Assembly: GCA_965214115.1 (NCBI GenBank)
Contig: CBDCAU010000003.1
Location: 558,001-622,000, forward strand
Reading direction: 5' to 3'
DNA: 64,000 nucleotides
Source of the DNA: Owenweeksia sp965214115
GTDB lineage: Bacteria; Bacteroidota; Bacteroidia; Flavobacteriales; Schleiferiaceae
Shown here: positions 1 to 7,095 of the stretch, piece after piece
Numbering within the stretch: the stretch's first letter is position 1
Layout: each line of letters opens with the position of its first letter
Notes under the pieces: model-generated
The model's database searches: none
Seen by the model: the letters and a program-made list of their open reading frames with translations, nothing else
Told to the model about the DNA's origin: nothing
Program-made: the position numbers and the translations under genes

Positions 1-1
1 G

Positions 2-610
2 CAAATCAAAGAATTTCCCAAGACGGATACGCTGAACGTTTGCGATATGAGCTCGGATATTTTGAGCCGTAAAATCAATGTGTCTGATTTCGATTTGATA
101 TACGCTGGCGCGCAAAAAAATATGGGGCCGGCCGGTGCCACTTTGGTGATAGTGAAAGACGAAATTTTAGGCAAAAACGGCCGCGATATTCCGGCTTATT
201 TGGATTATAAAATTCATATTGCCAAAGAGTCAATGTTCAATACTCCTCCAGTATTTTCCGTATATGTTTCGATGCTCACTTTGGAGTGGCTAAAATACAA
301 TGGCGGAGTGGAATGGATTGCCCAAAGAAACCAGCAAAAAGCGGATCTGATTTACAATGAAATCGACCGTAATCCACTATTCAAAGGCACGGCCCAAAAA
401 GAAGACCGCAGCACGATGAACGCCTGTTTCCTTTTGGAGGACGAATCGCACCAAGAACGCTTCGACAAAATGTGGAAAGAAGCTAACATCAGCGGCATAC
501 CGGGCCACCGGAGCGTGGGCGGCTACCGCGCCAGTATGTACAATGCGCTGCCGCCGGAGAGTGTGGAGGTGCTGGTGGAGGTGATGAAGGAGTTGGAAAG
601 GAAAGCGTAA
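2..610 (+). CDS. serC: Phosphoserine aminotransferase, C-terminal part (5' end outside window)
   Basis: PLP enzyme that transaminates 3-phosphohydroxypyruvate with glutamate to give phosphoserine, the second step of serine synthesis; also acts in pyridoxine synthesis in some bacteria. The frame is open from base 2, so the N-terminal part lies upstream of the window. Visible family marks are AGAQKNMGPAG, whose lysine holds PLP, and near the end GHRSVGGYRAS, which binds substrate phosphate. The stop is at 608-610. It is followed 126 bases later by serA on the same strand, the usual pairing in Bacteroidota. Family assignment is firm; only completeness is unknown. Confidence 0.95.
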   Translation, partial: QIKEFPKTDTLNVCDMSSDILSRKINVSDFDLIYAGAQKNMGPAGATLVIVKDEILGKNGRDIPAYLDYKIHIAKESMFNTPPVFSVYVSMLTLEWLKYNGGVEWIAQRNQQKADLIYNEIDRNPLFKGTAQKEDRSTMNACFLLEDESHQERFDKMWKEANISGIPGHRSVGGYRASMYNALPPESVEVLVEVMKELERKA

Positions 611-735
611 TATTGAATAGGTAATAATGAATAGGTAGTTTGTAAAAACTTCATTCAAAATCCCTGAACATTTCTGTTAAAAAAGTTATAAAAATTGGCA
701 CATTGTCCAATTGACTAATTAGCAAATTGATAAAA

Positions 736-1692
736 ATGAAAATACTCGCCAACGACGGCATCAGCGAAAGCGGAAAAAAGAAACTGGAAGACGCCGGCCA
801 CGAAGTGGAAACTACAAAAGTGGCGCAGGAACAACTGGCCGATTACATCAATGAAAATAAAGTAGCCGCACTCTTCGTGCGCAGCGCCACCAAAGTGCGC
901 AAAGACTTGATTGACAGCACGAACGGAACGTTAAAAGCCATCGGTCGCGGCGGCGTGGGAATGGACAACATCAACGTGGACTACGCCCGCGAAAAAGGCA
1001 TCGCGGTCTTCAACACACCCGCCGCCAGTTCCCGCTCGGTGGCGGAATTGGTATTCGCGCATCTCTTTGGGATGGTGCGATTTCTTTTCGACAGCAACCA
1101 GCAAATGCCCCTTTCCGGCGACAGCAAATTCAAGGAGTTGAAAAAAAGCTACTCGGCCGGTATCGAACTGAAAGGCAAGACGTTGGGCATCATCGGCTTT
1201 GGCCGGATTGGCCAAGAAGTGGCGCGGATGGCCTACGGATTGGGAATGAACATCACCGCCGCCGACCGCAGCACCGACCAGAAAAAACTGGAAATCCCCT
1301 TCGCCGACGGCCAAAAAATCACCACCGAAATTGAGACCACTTCCATCGAAGAGGTTTTGAAAAAGTCGGATTTCGTAACCATCCACATTTCCGGCGCGGG
1401 CGAGGCTTTAATTGGCCAAAAAGAAATCGAATTGATGAAGGACAACGCCGGCATCGTGAACACGGCGCGCGGCGGCGTGGTGGACGAAGTGGCGCTGATG
1501 GAAGCCTTGGACAGCGGCAAACTCCGCTACGCCGCGCTGGATGTTTTCGTGAACGAACCCACCCCAGCAATGAAAATTTTGATGAGTCCTTACACTTCAC
1601 TTTCGCCGCACATCGGCGCGGCTACGCTGGAAGCGCAAGACCGGATTGGCGAGGAATTGGCGGAACAGACGATTGCCGTTTTGAAGAATTGA
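736..1692 (+). CDS. serA: D-3-phosphoglycerate dehydrogenase, short form
   Basis: NAD-dependent oxidation of 3-phosphoglycerate to 3-phosphohydroxypyruvate, first step of serine synthesis and the substrate supplier for serC just upstream. 318 residues: N-terminal substrate domain, Rossmann motif GIIGFGRIGQE, catalytic arginine in NTARGGVVDE, glutamate in VNEPT and histidine in SPHIGAAT. It ends right after the catalytic core and lacks the C-terminal ACT domain, so it probably is not serine-inhibited in the E. coli manner. An in-frame TTG at 727 is possible, but ATG 736 starts the conserved MKILANDG. A strong terminator follows at 1759. Confidence 0.93.
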   Translation: MKILANDGISESGKKKLEDAGHEVETTKVAQEQLADYINENKVAALFVRSATKVRKDLIDSTNGTLKAIGRGGVGMDNINVDYAREKGIAVFNTPAASSRSVAELVFAHLFGMVRFLFDSNQQMPLSGDSKFKELKKSYSAGIELKGKTLGIIGFGRIGQEVARMAYGLGMNITAADRSTDQKKLEIPFADGQKITTEIETTSIEEVLKKSDFVTIHISGAGEALIGQKEIELMKDNAGIVNTARGGVVDEVALMEALDSGKLRYAALDVFVNEPTPAMKILMSPYTSLSPHIGAATLEAQDRIGEELAEQTIAVLKN

Positions 1693-1721
1693 TGCCGCTG
1701 TTCCTCCCCTTTGGAAAGTCC

Positions 1722-1733
1722 CGATAATTATCG
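1722..1733. repeat. 12-bp palindrome CGATAATTATCG
   Basis: A perfect palindrome between the serA stop and the serA terminator. It may be a decayed intergenic repeat or an operator. No function can be assigned. Confidence 0.3.
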
Positions 1734-1758
1734 AGAAGGAGAAGCTTATGATTTTATG

Positions 1759-1785
1759 ACCCGTGGCGAAAGCTGCGGGTTTTTT
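1759..1785 (+). terminator. Rho-independent terminator after serA
   Basis: Nine-pair stem ACCCGTGGC / GCTGCGGGT (two G-U pairs) closed by a GAAA tetraloop and followed by a run of T. It lies 66 bases after the serA stop. Confidence 0.85.
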
Positions 1786-1808
1786 ATTTTTACCTAAATT
1801 TTTCCCGA

Positions 1809-2054
1809 ATGGAAACTTTACAATCCAAACGCTCCAACATTATCAATCGAATGAAAGAAATTTCTGAAATGGAAATTTTAACACAAATCGAGCATATTTT
1901 AAATAATAAAGAGTCAGAAATGTATATCACCTCCGATGCTCAAAAAGAGAGTATTTATGCAGGTTTGGATGACTTGAAAAATGGGCGCACCATTTCAGAA
2001 AAAGAAGCCGAAAAAGAAATCGATGAATTGAATTTGTCCACCTTTAATTCATAG
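1809..2054 (+). CDS. Small antitoxin-like protein, apparently without a toxin partner
   Basis: 81 residues, charged and largely helical by composition. The C-terminal half, with AQKESIYAGLDDLKNGRTIS followed by EKEAEKEIDE, resembles small antitoxins of Bacteroidota that normally sit just upstream of a RelE/ParE toxin. No such toxin follows: the 190 bases to the next gene contain stops in all plus-strand frames and no convincing remnant. The short frame beginning GTG at 2056 has only 13 codons. It could be an orphan antitoxin that protects against a toxin elsewhere, or a remnant of a lost pair. The function is inferred from similarity of pattern only. Confidence 0.55.
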   Translation: METLQSKRSNIINRMKEISEMEILTQIEHILNNKESEMYITSDAQKESIYAGLDDLKNGRTISEKEAEKEIDELNLSTFNS

Positions 2055-2207
2055 AGTGGATTTTCCGAAGCTATCTTTTTTAAAAGCGCCTCTATAAAAA
2101 TCGTAATTCGTAAATCGAATCAATCGTTAATCGACCAAACTCCACCACCCGCCGACCTTCCGCCCGCCGCCCGCCGAATTTCATTTTCCCCACCCTCGGT
2201 CGCCGTT

Positions 2208-2215
2208 TACTTTCG
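2208..2215 (+). promoter_or_regulatory. Putative -7 element TACTTTCG
   Basis: One mismatch from the Bacteroidota -7 consensus TAnnTTTG, 31 bases before the start of the LiaF-like gene at 2246. A clear -33 box is not visible. Confidence 0.4.
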
Positions 2216-2245
2216 TGCCATCTTAAAAATTAAAAACCCAAAAAA

Positions 2246-2977
2246 ATGGCAACGGAAATCAAAAAACAGCGCGGCAAAAAAGGAATCGTCTTAGGTTCGA
2301 TATTAATCTTCGTCGGCTTGGTTTGGCTCTTGCGCAAGTCTGGAATTTACATCCCCGGCGTCTTTTTGGAGTGGTATTCCATTCTAATTTACATCGGGAT
2401 TTTCATCGGCATCAGCAAGGGCTTCCGCAACGCCGCATCGTGGATTCTCATTGGCATCGGCAGCATTTTTCTCATCGGCGATTATGTGGATATTCCGTGG
2501 CATTTGCGCGATTATTTCCTGCCCGTCCTGATTATCGTCATCGGATTGATTGTCATCATCCGGCCACAGCGGCGCAAGTCCAAATTCCAAACTTTTGACG
2601 ACGACGGCAATCCCATCGACCCCCGACTGGCGAGCAAAAACGACCGCATTGACATTGTCTCCATTTTCAACGGCGTCAAAAAAATGGTGCTCTCCAAAAA
2701 TTTTCAGGGCGGCGACACCGTGTCCATTTTCGGCGGCAGCGAAATCAACCTAACGCAGGCTGATTTTCAGGGCGAAATCAACCTCGACAACGTGGTGATT
2801 TTCGGCGGATTGAAACTCATCGTGCCGCGCCATTGGAACATCGTGGAAGATGCCACCTGCATTTTTGGCGGCATCGAAGACAAGCGCGTCTCCGGCGTGG
2901 ACGTGGTGCCCGACAGCAAAACCCTCGTCCTTACCGGCATCGTGCTCTTCGGCGGAGTGGACATTGTAAGTTATTGA
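2246..2977 (+). CDS. LiaF-like membrane protein
   Basis: 243 residues. Four hydrophobic segments occupy roughly residues 14-33, 43-60, 65-82 and 90-106. They are followed by a soluble beta-rich domain from about residue 130 with repeated VSIFGG, VIFGG, CIFGG and VLFGG motifs, typical of the LiaF C-terminal domain. LiaF-type proteins restrain or tune cell-envelope stress two-component systems. The next two genes encode a LytS-type kinase and a LytTR regulator, so a sensor or regulator role for that pair is likely. What stress it reports is not visible from sequence. Confidence 0.8.
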   Translation: MATEIKKQRGKKGIVLGSILIFVGLVWLLRKSGIYIPGVFLEWYSILIYIGIFIGISKGFRNAASWILIGIGSIFLIGDYVDIPWHLRDYFLPVLIIVIGLIVIIRPQRRKSKFQTFDDDGNPIDPRLASKNDRIDIVSIFNGVKKMVLSKNFQGGDTVSIFGGSEINLTQADFQGEINLDNVVIFGGLKLIVPRHWNIVEDATCIFGGIEDKRVSGVDVVPDSKTLVLTGIVLFGGVDIVSY

Positions 2978-3031
2978 TTTTTAATCGGTTTTATCGAAGA
3001 ATGCTTGACGCAACGTACTTCCGCCCAGCCA

Positions 3032-3053
3032 CCCCTCTCCTTAAGGAGAGGGG
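3032..3053. repeat. 22-bp perfect palindrome, intergenic REP-like element
   Basis: CCCCTCTCC, then TTAA, then GGAGAGGGG, is a perfect palindrome. It is followed by a second hairpin CCCGCTTATGCGGG at 3064-3077. It lies between the LiaF-like gene and the kinase gene. Elements of this form (CCCCTCTCC...GGAGAGGGG) are common intergenic repeats in many bacteria. It may also dampen read-through from the LiaF-like gene into the kinase, although no T-run follows. Confidence 0.6.
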
Positions 3054-3104
3054 ACGGGCTTGTCCCGCTTATGCGGGAGGTGAGGTCTAAACTGCCAAAA
3101 TATT

Positions 3105-4175
3105 ATGCAACTTGCCACAACCCTAAAACCAAAAATGGTAACTACCACATTTCCTTCCAACCGAAATTCCATCGCATTCTCGCTCGGCCTCTTGGCCGCG
3201 GCGGGTTTGCAGGTTTTTTTGACCACCTGCGCCTTTGGTTTTTCCCTTAACCAAGCCGCCCTGGACGCCGCCGTTTCGTGGCTTTTGCTCGGTATTGTCA
3301 TTTATCTGATTGTCAATACTTTGAGTTTTTTCCATCCTTCACGGGGAAAGTTTTTGGTGGTGATTTTGCCCCCCGCCGTGCTGGCCTACGTCTGGCTTTT
3401 TCTCACATCGATTATCGTCAGCAAAGTCAATGATAGCGTGGATTATTCCGAATTTTTGGATTATTCTGAATTTTATCGAATCTCGGTGGCTTTTTTGATT
3501 TTTGCGGGCGCTTCCTTGTTTGGCTTGCTCTCGTTTCGCTTGCGCGGGATGGAGGCCGAGCAAAACCGCAAGCTAGAAACCGAAAAAATCGCCCGCGAGG
3601 CCGAGCTGTTCAAGCTGCGCCAGCAATTGCAGCCGCATTTTTTGTTCAACAGTTTGAATTCGGTCAATTCGCTCATTGGCCGCCAACCGGAAAAGGCGCG
3701 ACGAATGGTGCAGCAACTCTCTGATTTTCTGCGCGGTACGATGCGCCGCGAAGACCAAAAACTCATTTCTTTAAAAGAGGAAATGGAGTATTTAAAACTG
3801 TATTTGGAAATCGAGCAAGTGCGTTTTGGCCACCGTTTAAAAGTGGAAATGGATTGCGGAGAACATTTGCTTTCACAAAAATTGCCACTGCTGATTTTGC
3901 AACCTTTGTTGGAAAATGCCATCAAATTTGGGTTATATGGAATAACTGAAAATGTGTTGATAAAATTGGCGTGTAAATCCGGGGAAAATGCATTGCAAAT
4001 CACTATCGAAAATCCTTACGATTCGGATGAAAACCCTAGCGCGGGAACGGGGTTTGGATTGACTTCCGTAAAACGCCGCTTGTATCTTTTATTTGGAAGA
4101 ACCGATTTGATTGAGACCAAATCCATTGAAAATCAATTTATTGTCCGTCTAAAAATTCCCAACATCAATGATTAA
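3105..4175 (+). CDS. LytS/YehU-type sensor histidine kinase
   Basis: 356 residues. Four hydrophobic segments fill the first ~150 residues, with no separate periplasmic sensor domain. A short coiled coil then leads to the His_kinase motif LQPHFLFNSLNSVNSLI, whose histidine accepts phosphate. The ATPase part shows the N-box PLLENAIKFG and the G-box GTGFGLTSVKRR. It should phosphorylate the LytTR regulator encoded next, whose ATG overlaps this gene's last codons by 8 bases. ATG at 3135 (MVTTTF) is an alternative start. The signal sensed is unknown; the LiaF-like neighbour suggests the cell envelope. Confidence 0.88.
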   Translation: MQLATTLKPKMVTTTFPSNRNSIAFSLGLLAAAGLQVFLTTCAFGFSLNQAALDAAVSWLLLGIVIYLIVNTLSFFHPSRGKFLVVILPPAVLAYVWLFLTSIIVSKVNDSVDYSEFLDYSEFYRISVAFLIFAGASLFGLLSFRLRGMEAEQNRKLETEKIAREAELFKLRQQLQPHFLFNSLNSVNSLIGRQPEKARRMVQQLSDFLRGTMRREDQKLISLKEEMEYLKLYLEIEQVRFGHRLKVEMDCGEHLLSQKLPLLILQPLLENAIKFGLYGITENVLIKLACKSGENALQITIENPYDSDENPSAGTGFGLTSVKRRLYLLFGRTDLIETKSIENQFIVRLKIPNIND

Positions 4176-4899
4176 AGTCGTGATTGTGGATGACGAACCG
4201 CTCGCTGCGGATTTGGTAGCAGAATATTTGGAAGACTTTCCACAAATTGAAATCGTGGCGCGCTGCATCAATGGTTTTCAAGGGGTAAAAGGGGTGCAAG
4301 AATTTCAACCGGATTTGTTGTTTTTAGATGTACAAATGCCTAAAATATCAGGCTTTGAAATGTTGGAACTTTTGGACGAACCGCCCACCGTTATTTTTAC
4401 CACCGCTTTTGATGAATTTGCTATACAAGCTTTTGAAAATAATGCGATTGATTATTTGTTAAAACCTTTTTCTAAAGAACGCTTTGAAAAAGCGGTACAA
4501 AAATTCCTAACTAATTTCGATAAAAAGGCCATTCCAAAATCACCCTTCATCCAAAACCTGCGCCCGCAAAACCCCAACCGCATCGTCATCAAAGACGGTC
4601 ACAAAATCCGCATCCTTCCTTTAAAAGAAATCACCCGTTTGGAGGCCGACGGCGATTATGTAAAAATCTTTTCTGAGCAAGGCAACTTCTTGAAAAAGAA
4701 AACCTTGACCTTTTACGAAGGCTCGCTTTCGCCGGAAGTTTTCGTGCGCGTCCATCGTTCCCATTTGTTGAATGTTCAGCAAATTACAAGCATAGATCCG
4801 TATGAGAAAAACAACCACATTGCGGTTTTAAAAAACGGTGAGAAAATTCCCGTGAGCCGGAGTGGTTTTCAGAAATTGAAGGAGGTTTTGAGCCTTTGA
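4168..4899 (+). CDS. LytTR-family response regulator
   Basis: 243 residues. The receiver domain (about 1-120) has the acidic start VDDEP, the phosphoacceptor aspartate in LFLDVQMP and the conserved lysine in LLKPFSKE. The C-terminal LytTR DNA-binding domain (about 140-243) has RLEADGDYVKIF and VRVHRSHLLN. It overlaps the kinase gene by 8 bases, so the pair is translationally coupled. Targets are unknown. Confidence 0.9.
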   Translation: MIKVVIVDDEPLAADLVAEYLEDFPQIEIVARCINGFQGVKGVQEFQPDLLFLDVQMPKISGFEMLELLDEPPTVIFTTAFDEFAIQAFENNAIDYLLKPFSKERFEKAVQKFLTNFDKKAIPKSPFIQNLRPQNPNRIVIKDGHKIRILPLKEITRLEADGDYVKIFSEQGNFLKKKTLTFYEGSLSPEVFVRVHRSHLLNVQQITSIDPYEKNNHIAVLKNGEKIPVSRSGFQKLKEVLSL

Positions 4900-4930
4900 T
4901 TCTTTAATTACTGACAATCAAAATATTGCA

Positions 4931-5051
4931 CCGTCGCTTTAGCGCGGCGATAGTAAAAGTGTCCCCCCTCTTCGCGCTTTAGCGCAACTTGAAATTTCGG
5001 CTAAAGCCAAATTTGCAAGATTGGTCTAAAACAACCGCGCTAAAGCGACGG
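4931..5051. repeat. Nested inverted-repeat element (17-bp perfect outer arms)
   Basis: The outer arms CCGTCGCTTTAGCGCGG (4931-4947) and CCGCGCTAAAGCGACGG (5035-5051) are exact reverse complements. Inside lie two further hairpins: GCGC-TTTA-GCGC at 4974-4985, and an AAATTTCGGCT/AGCCAAATTT stem around 4992-5013. All parts share the core GCTTTAGC/GCTAAAGC. The element is about 120 bases, has no coding potential, and is compatible with a MITE or REP-type element or a structured RNA. Confidence 0.7.
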
Positions 5052-5099
5052 TTCAATACAGAATAATTTGTATATCAATCATCAAATAAAATTAAAAAA

Positions 5100-5261
5100 A
5101 TGTTTGGAATTTTCAAAAAGAAAACCGAAAGGGAAAAGTTGCAAAAAGAATATCAAAAACTCTTGAAAAAATCGCACGAACTTTCGACAACAAATCGTGC
5201 GGAAAGTGATAAAATGGCGGCGCGCGCCGATGAAATCGCGAAGAAAATCGACGCTTTATGA
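5100..5261 (+). CDS. Lacal_2735-family micro-protein
   Basis: 53 residues, beginning MFGIFKKKTEREKLQ, then a charged helix with HELSTTNRAESDKM and a short C-terminal helix. This pattern matches the small Lacal_2735 family found widely in marine and other Bacteroidota; its function is unknown. It is highly charged, with no membrane segment. Its stop overlaps the stop of the convergent LytTR gene (5256) by six bases. It follows directly after the nested repeat at 4931-5051. Confidence 0.8.
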   Translation: MFGIFKKKTEREKLQKEYQKLLKKSHELSTTNRAESDKMAARADEIAKKIDAL

Positions 5262-6002
5262 AGCGCCCACCCAGCTTTTAAAAGTGGGGCTTTTATCTAC
5301 GCTCACAATCGCTTCCTCCGGCGTGGCGGGGTCTGTTACAATTTTTAAACGCCCTTTGGAATAGGGAATCATCTCCGAAATCGCATCAATGGAAAGGATA
5401 AACTGGCGGTTGATTTGAAAGAATTTTTGAGGATCGAGTTGCTCGATGAGCTTGGAAAGCGGTTGGTCAAAAATATAATCTTTTCCCTCCAAAGTAAACA
5501 CGAAGGAGTGCTTGCCCTGTGCAAAGAAAAATGCGACTTCATCCGCGTTCAGCGATTTGATTTTGTTTCCAGTACTGACCAAAAAACGGGTTTTGTATTC
5601 GGGTTTTAATTTTGCTACCAAGCTTTGCCAATCCACCGCTACGCCGCTGTCCGTGCGGTTTTCGAATTTTTGCAAGGCGCGCCGCAAGTCTTTTTTCGTA
5701 ACCGGTTTCAGCAAATAATTAATGCTGTTCAACTCGAATGCCTTGAGCGCATATTGATCGTAAGCCGTGGTGAAAATCAACGGTTTTTCAAATGAAATTT
5801 CTTCAAAAATGGAAAAGGAAAGTCCGTCTGCCAAATGAATATCCACGAAAAGCAAATCCGCTTCCGAAGCGGGAATTTCCCGTTTTGCCTCCCGCACCGA
5901 TTCAAGGGTTCCCAAACATTTCCAGTCGGGTTTTTCATCCGAAATGGCTTGCTGCAATCGCTCAGCGGCCAGCGGCTCGTCTTCTAAAATCAGGTATTTC
6001 AC
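5256..6002 (-). CDS. LytTR-family response regulator (second pair)
   Basis: 248 residues starting with GTG. The receiver shows LEDEPLAAERL, the phosphoacceptor aspartate in LLFVDIHLADG, and LLKPVTKKDL. The C-terminal LytTR domain includes FFFAQGKHSFVFT and FFQINRQFILS. The GTG overlaps the stop of the upstream kinase gene as GTGA. It is last in a minus-strand chain of TonB receptor, kinase and regulator. It probably controls the receptor operon or genes of the same uptake or sensing function; this is inference from position. Confidence 0.9.
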   Translation of the reverse strand: MKYLILEDEPLAAERLQQAISDEKPDWKCLGTLESVREAKREIPASEADLLFVDIHLADGLSFSIFEEISFEKPLIFTTAYDQYALKAFELNSINYLLKPVTKKDLRRALQKFENRTDSGVAVDWQSLVAKLKPEYKTRFLVSTGNKIKSLNADEVAFFFAQGKHSFVFTLEGKDYIFDQPLSKLIEQLDPQKFFQINRQFILSIDAISEMIPYSKGRLKIVTDPATPEEAIVSVDKSPTFKSWVGAS

Positions 6003-7069
6003 ACTTTTTCAATTAGGGGAATCCAGGCTACAAAATGCCCGTTTTTCTGTTCAAAAGTGGGTTTTTGCTGGCTCAAAATTTCATAGCGCTGTTTCAAATT
6101 TTCTAATCCGACGCCCGTGGAGGTCACATTTTCCTGTCGCCTTTGGAGATTGTTTTTCACCTGAATTCCGCCGTTTTGACTTTGGATTCGGATATATAAA
6201 GGATGTTCTTTAGAAACTTCATTATGTTTAATCGCATTTCCCACCGTTTCTTGTAAACTGAGCGGTGCCACAAAATATTCTAAATATTGCTTATCAATTT
6301 CAGTAGAAATTTCCAAGGCAGAATCAAATCTTATTTGTTGCAATTTGGTGTGCGAATCAATAAATTCCAACTCTTTTTTTAATGGAACGACCATATCGTT
6401 TTTAGTTTCTAAAATATAGCGGTACACATTCGCAAATCTTTCTAAGAAAAATTCCGCTTTTTTAGGATTTTTATTTATCAAAACGCCGAGCACATTTAGG
6501 CTGTTGAACATAAAATGCGGGTCAAGTTGTGCTTTGAGATTTCCCAGTTGGCTGCGGAGGTTTTCCTTTTCCAATAGCTCCTTTTCCACTAAGCTTTGTT
6601 TCCACCGTCTAAAAAGATGGACGCCTTCAAAAATGCAGACCACAATCAAAGTGATCCCTGTTCCGAACAAAAAATTCTCAAAATAAAAGGCAAAAGTAAA
6701 CTCCTGAATGATAAAAATAGGCGTGAAATAATAGAAGACAATTAGTATAATAAACTGCGCCACGGCGGCAAAACCAATAATTAAAATCACCTCACGCCAA
6801 ATGCGTTGCCAAATGGATTTCTCCCACGGAAAATAATGATTCAAATATTGAAATATAAAAGTACATCCCAAATAAAGCGAAATAGTGGTGATAAACGAGT
6901 AAGTGGAATTCAATAGAATAATCGAAGTTCCAGTATGAAAATAACGTTCTGTGCCACCTACTAAATGACGGATATTTCCTAAGAGAATTGGAAAAAAGGC
7001 AATGCTCAAAATCACAATCCATTCTGTACTATGAAATGTATAGCGAAACTGATGGTTTTTGTTTTTCAT
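5999..7069 (-). CDS. LytS/YehU-type sensor histidine kinase (second pair)
   Basis: 356 residues from ATG 7069. An in-frame TTG at 7099 would overlap the receptor stop as TTGA and add ten residues. Four hydrophobic segments lie in the first ~150 residues, followed by a coiled coil and the His_kinase motif LDPHFMFNSLNVLGVLI. The ATPase part contains LQETVGNAIKHNE and STGVGLENLKQRY. It should pass phosphate to the LytTR protein encoded directly downstream. The sensor segment is only membrane helices. Placement after a TonB receptor is unusual for this class and suggests coupling to nutrient or envelope signals. Confidence 0.87.
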   Translation of the reverse strand: MKNKNHQFRYTFHSTEWIVILSIAFFPILLGNIRHLVGGTERYFHTGTSIILLNSTYSFITTISLYLGCTFIFQYLNHYFPWEKSIWQRIWREVILIIGFAAVAQFIILIVFYYFTPIFIIQEFTFAFYFENFLFGTGITLIVVCIFEGVHLFRRWKQSLVEKELLEKENLRSQLGNLKAQLDPHFMFNSLNVLGVLINKNPKKAEFFLERFANVYRYILETKNDMVVPLKKELEFIDSHTKLQQIRFDSALEISTEIDKQYLEYFVAPLSLQETVGNAIKHNEVSKEHPLYIRIQSQNGGIQVKNNLQRRQENVTSTGVGLENLKQRYEILSQQKPTFEQKNGHFVAWIPLIEKV

Positions 7070-7095
7070 CAAACGGTGTGGTTTGTGGGAAATTT

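Noticed and set aside
2056..2097. Remnant RelE toxin after the orphan antitoxin
   Set aside because: Only 13 codons before a stop and no toxin motif in any frame.
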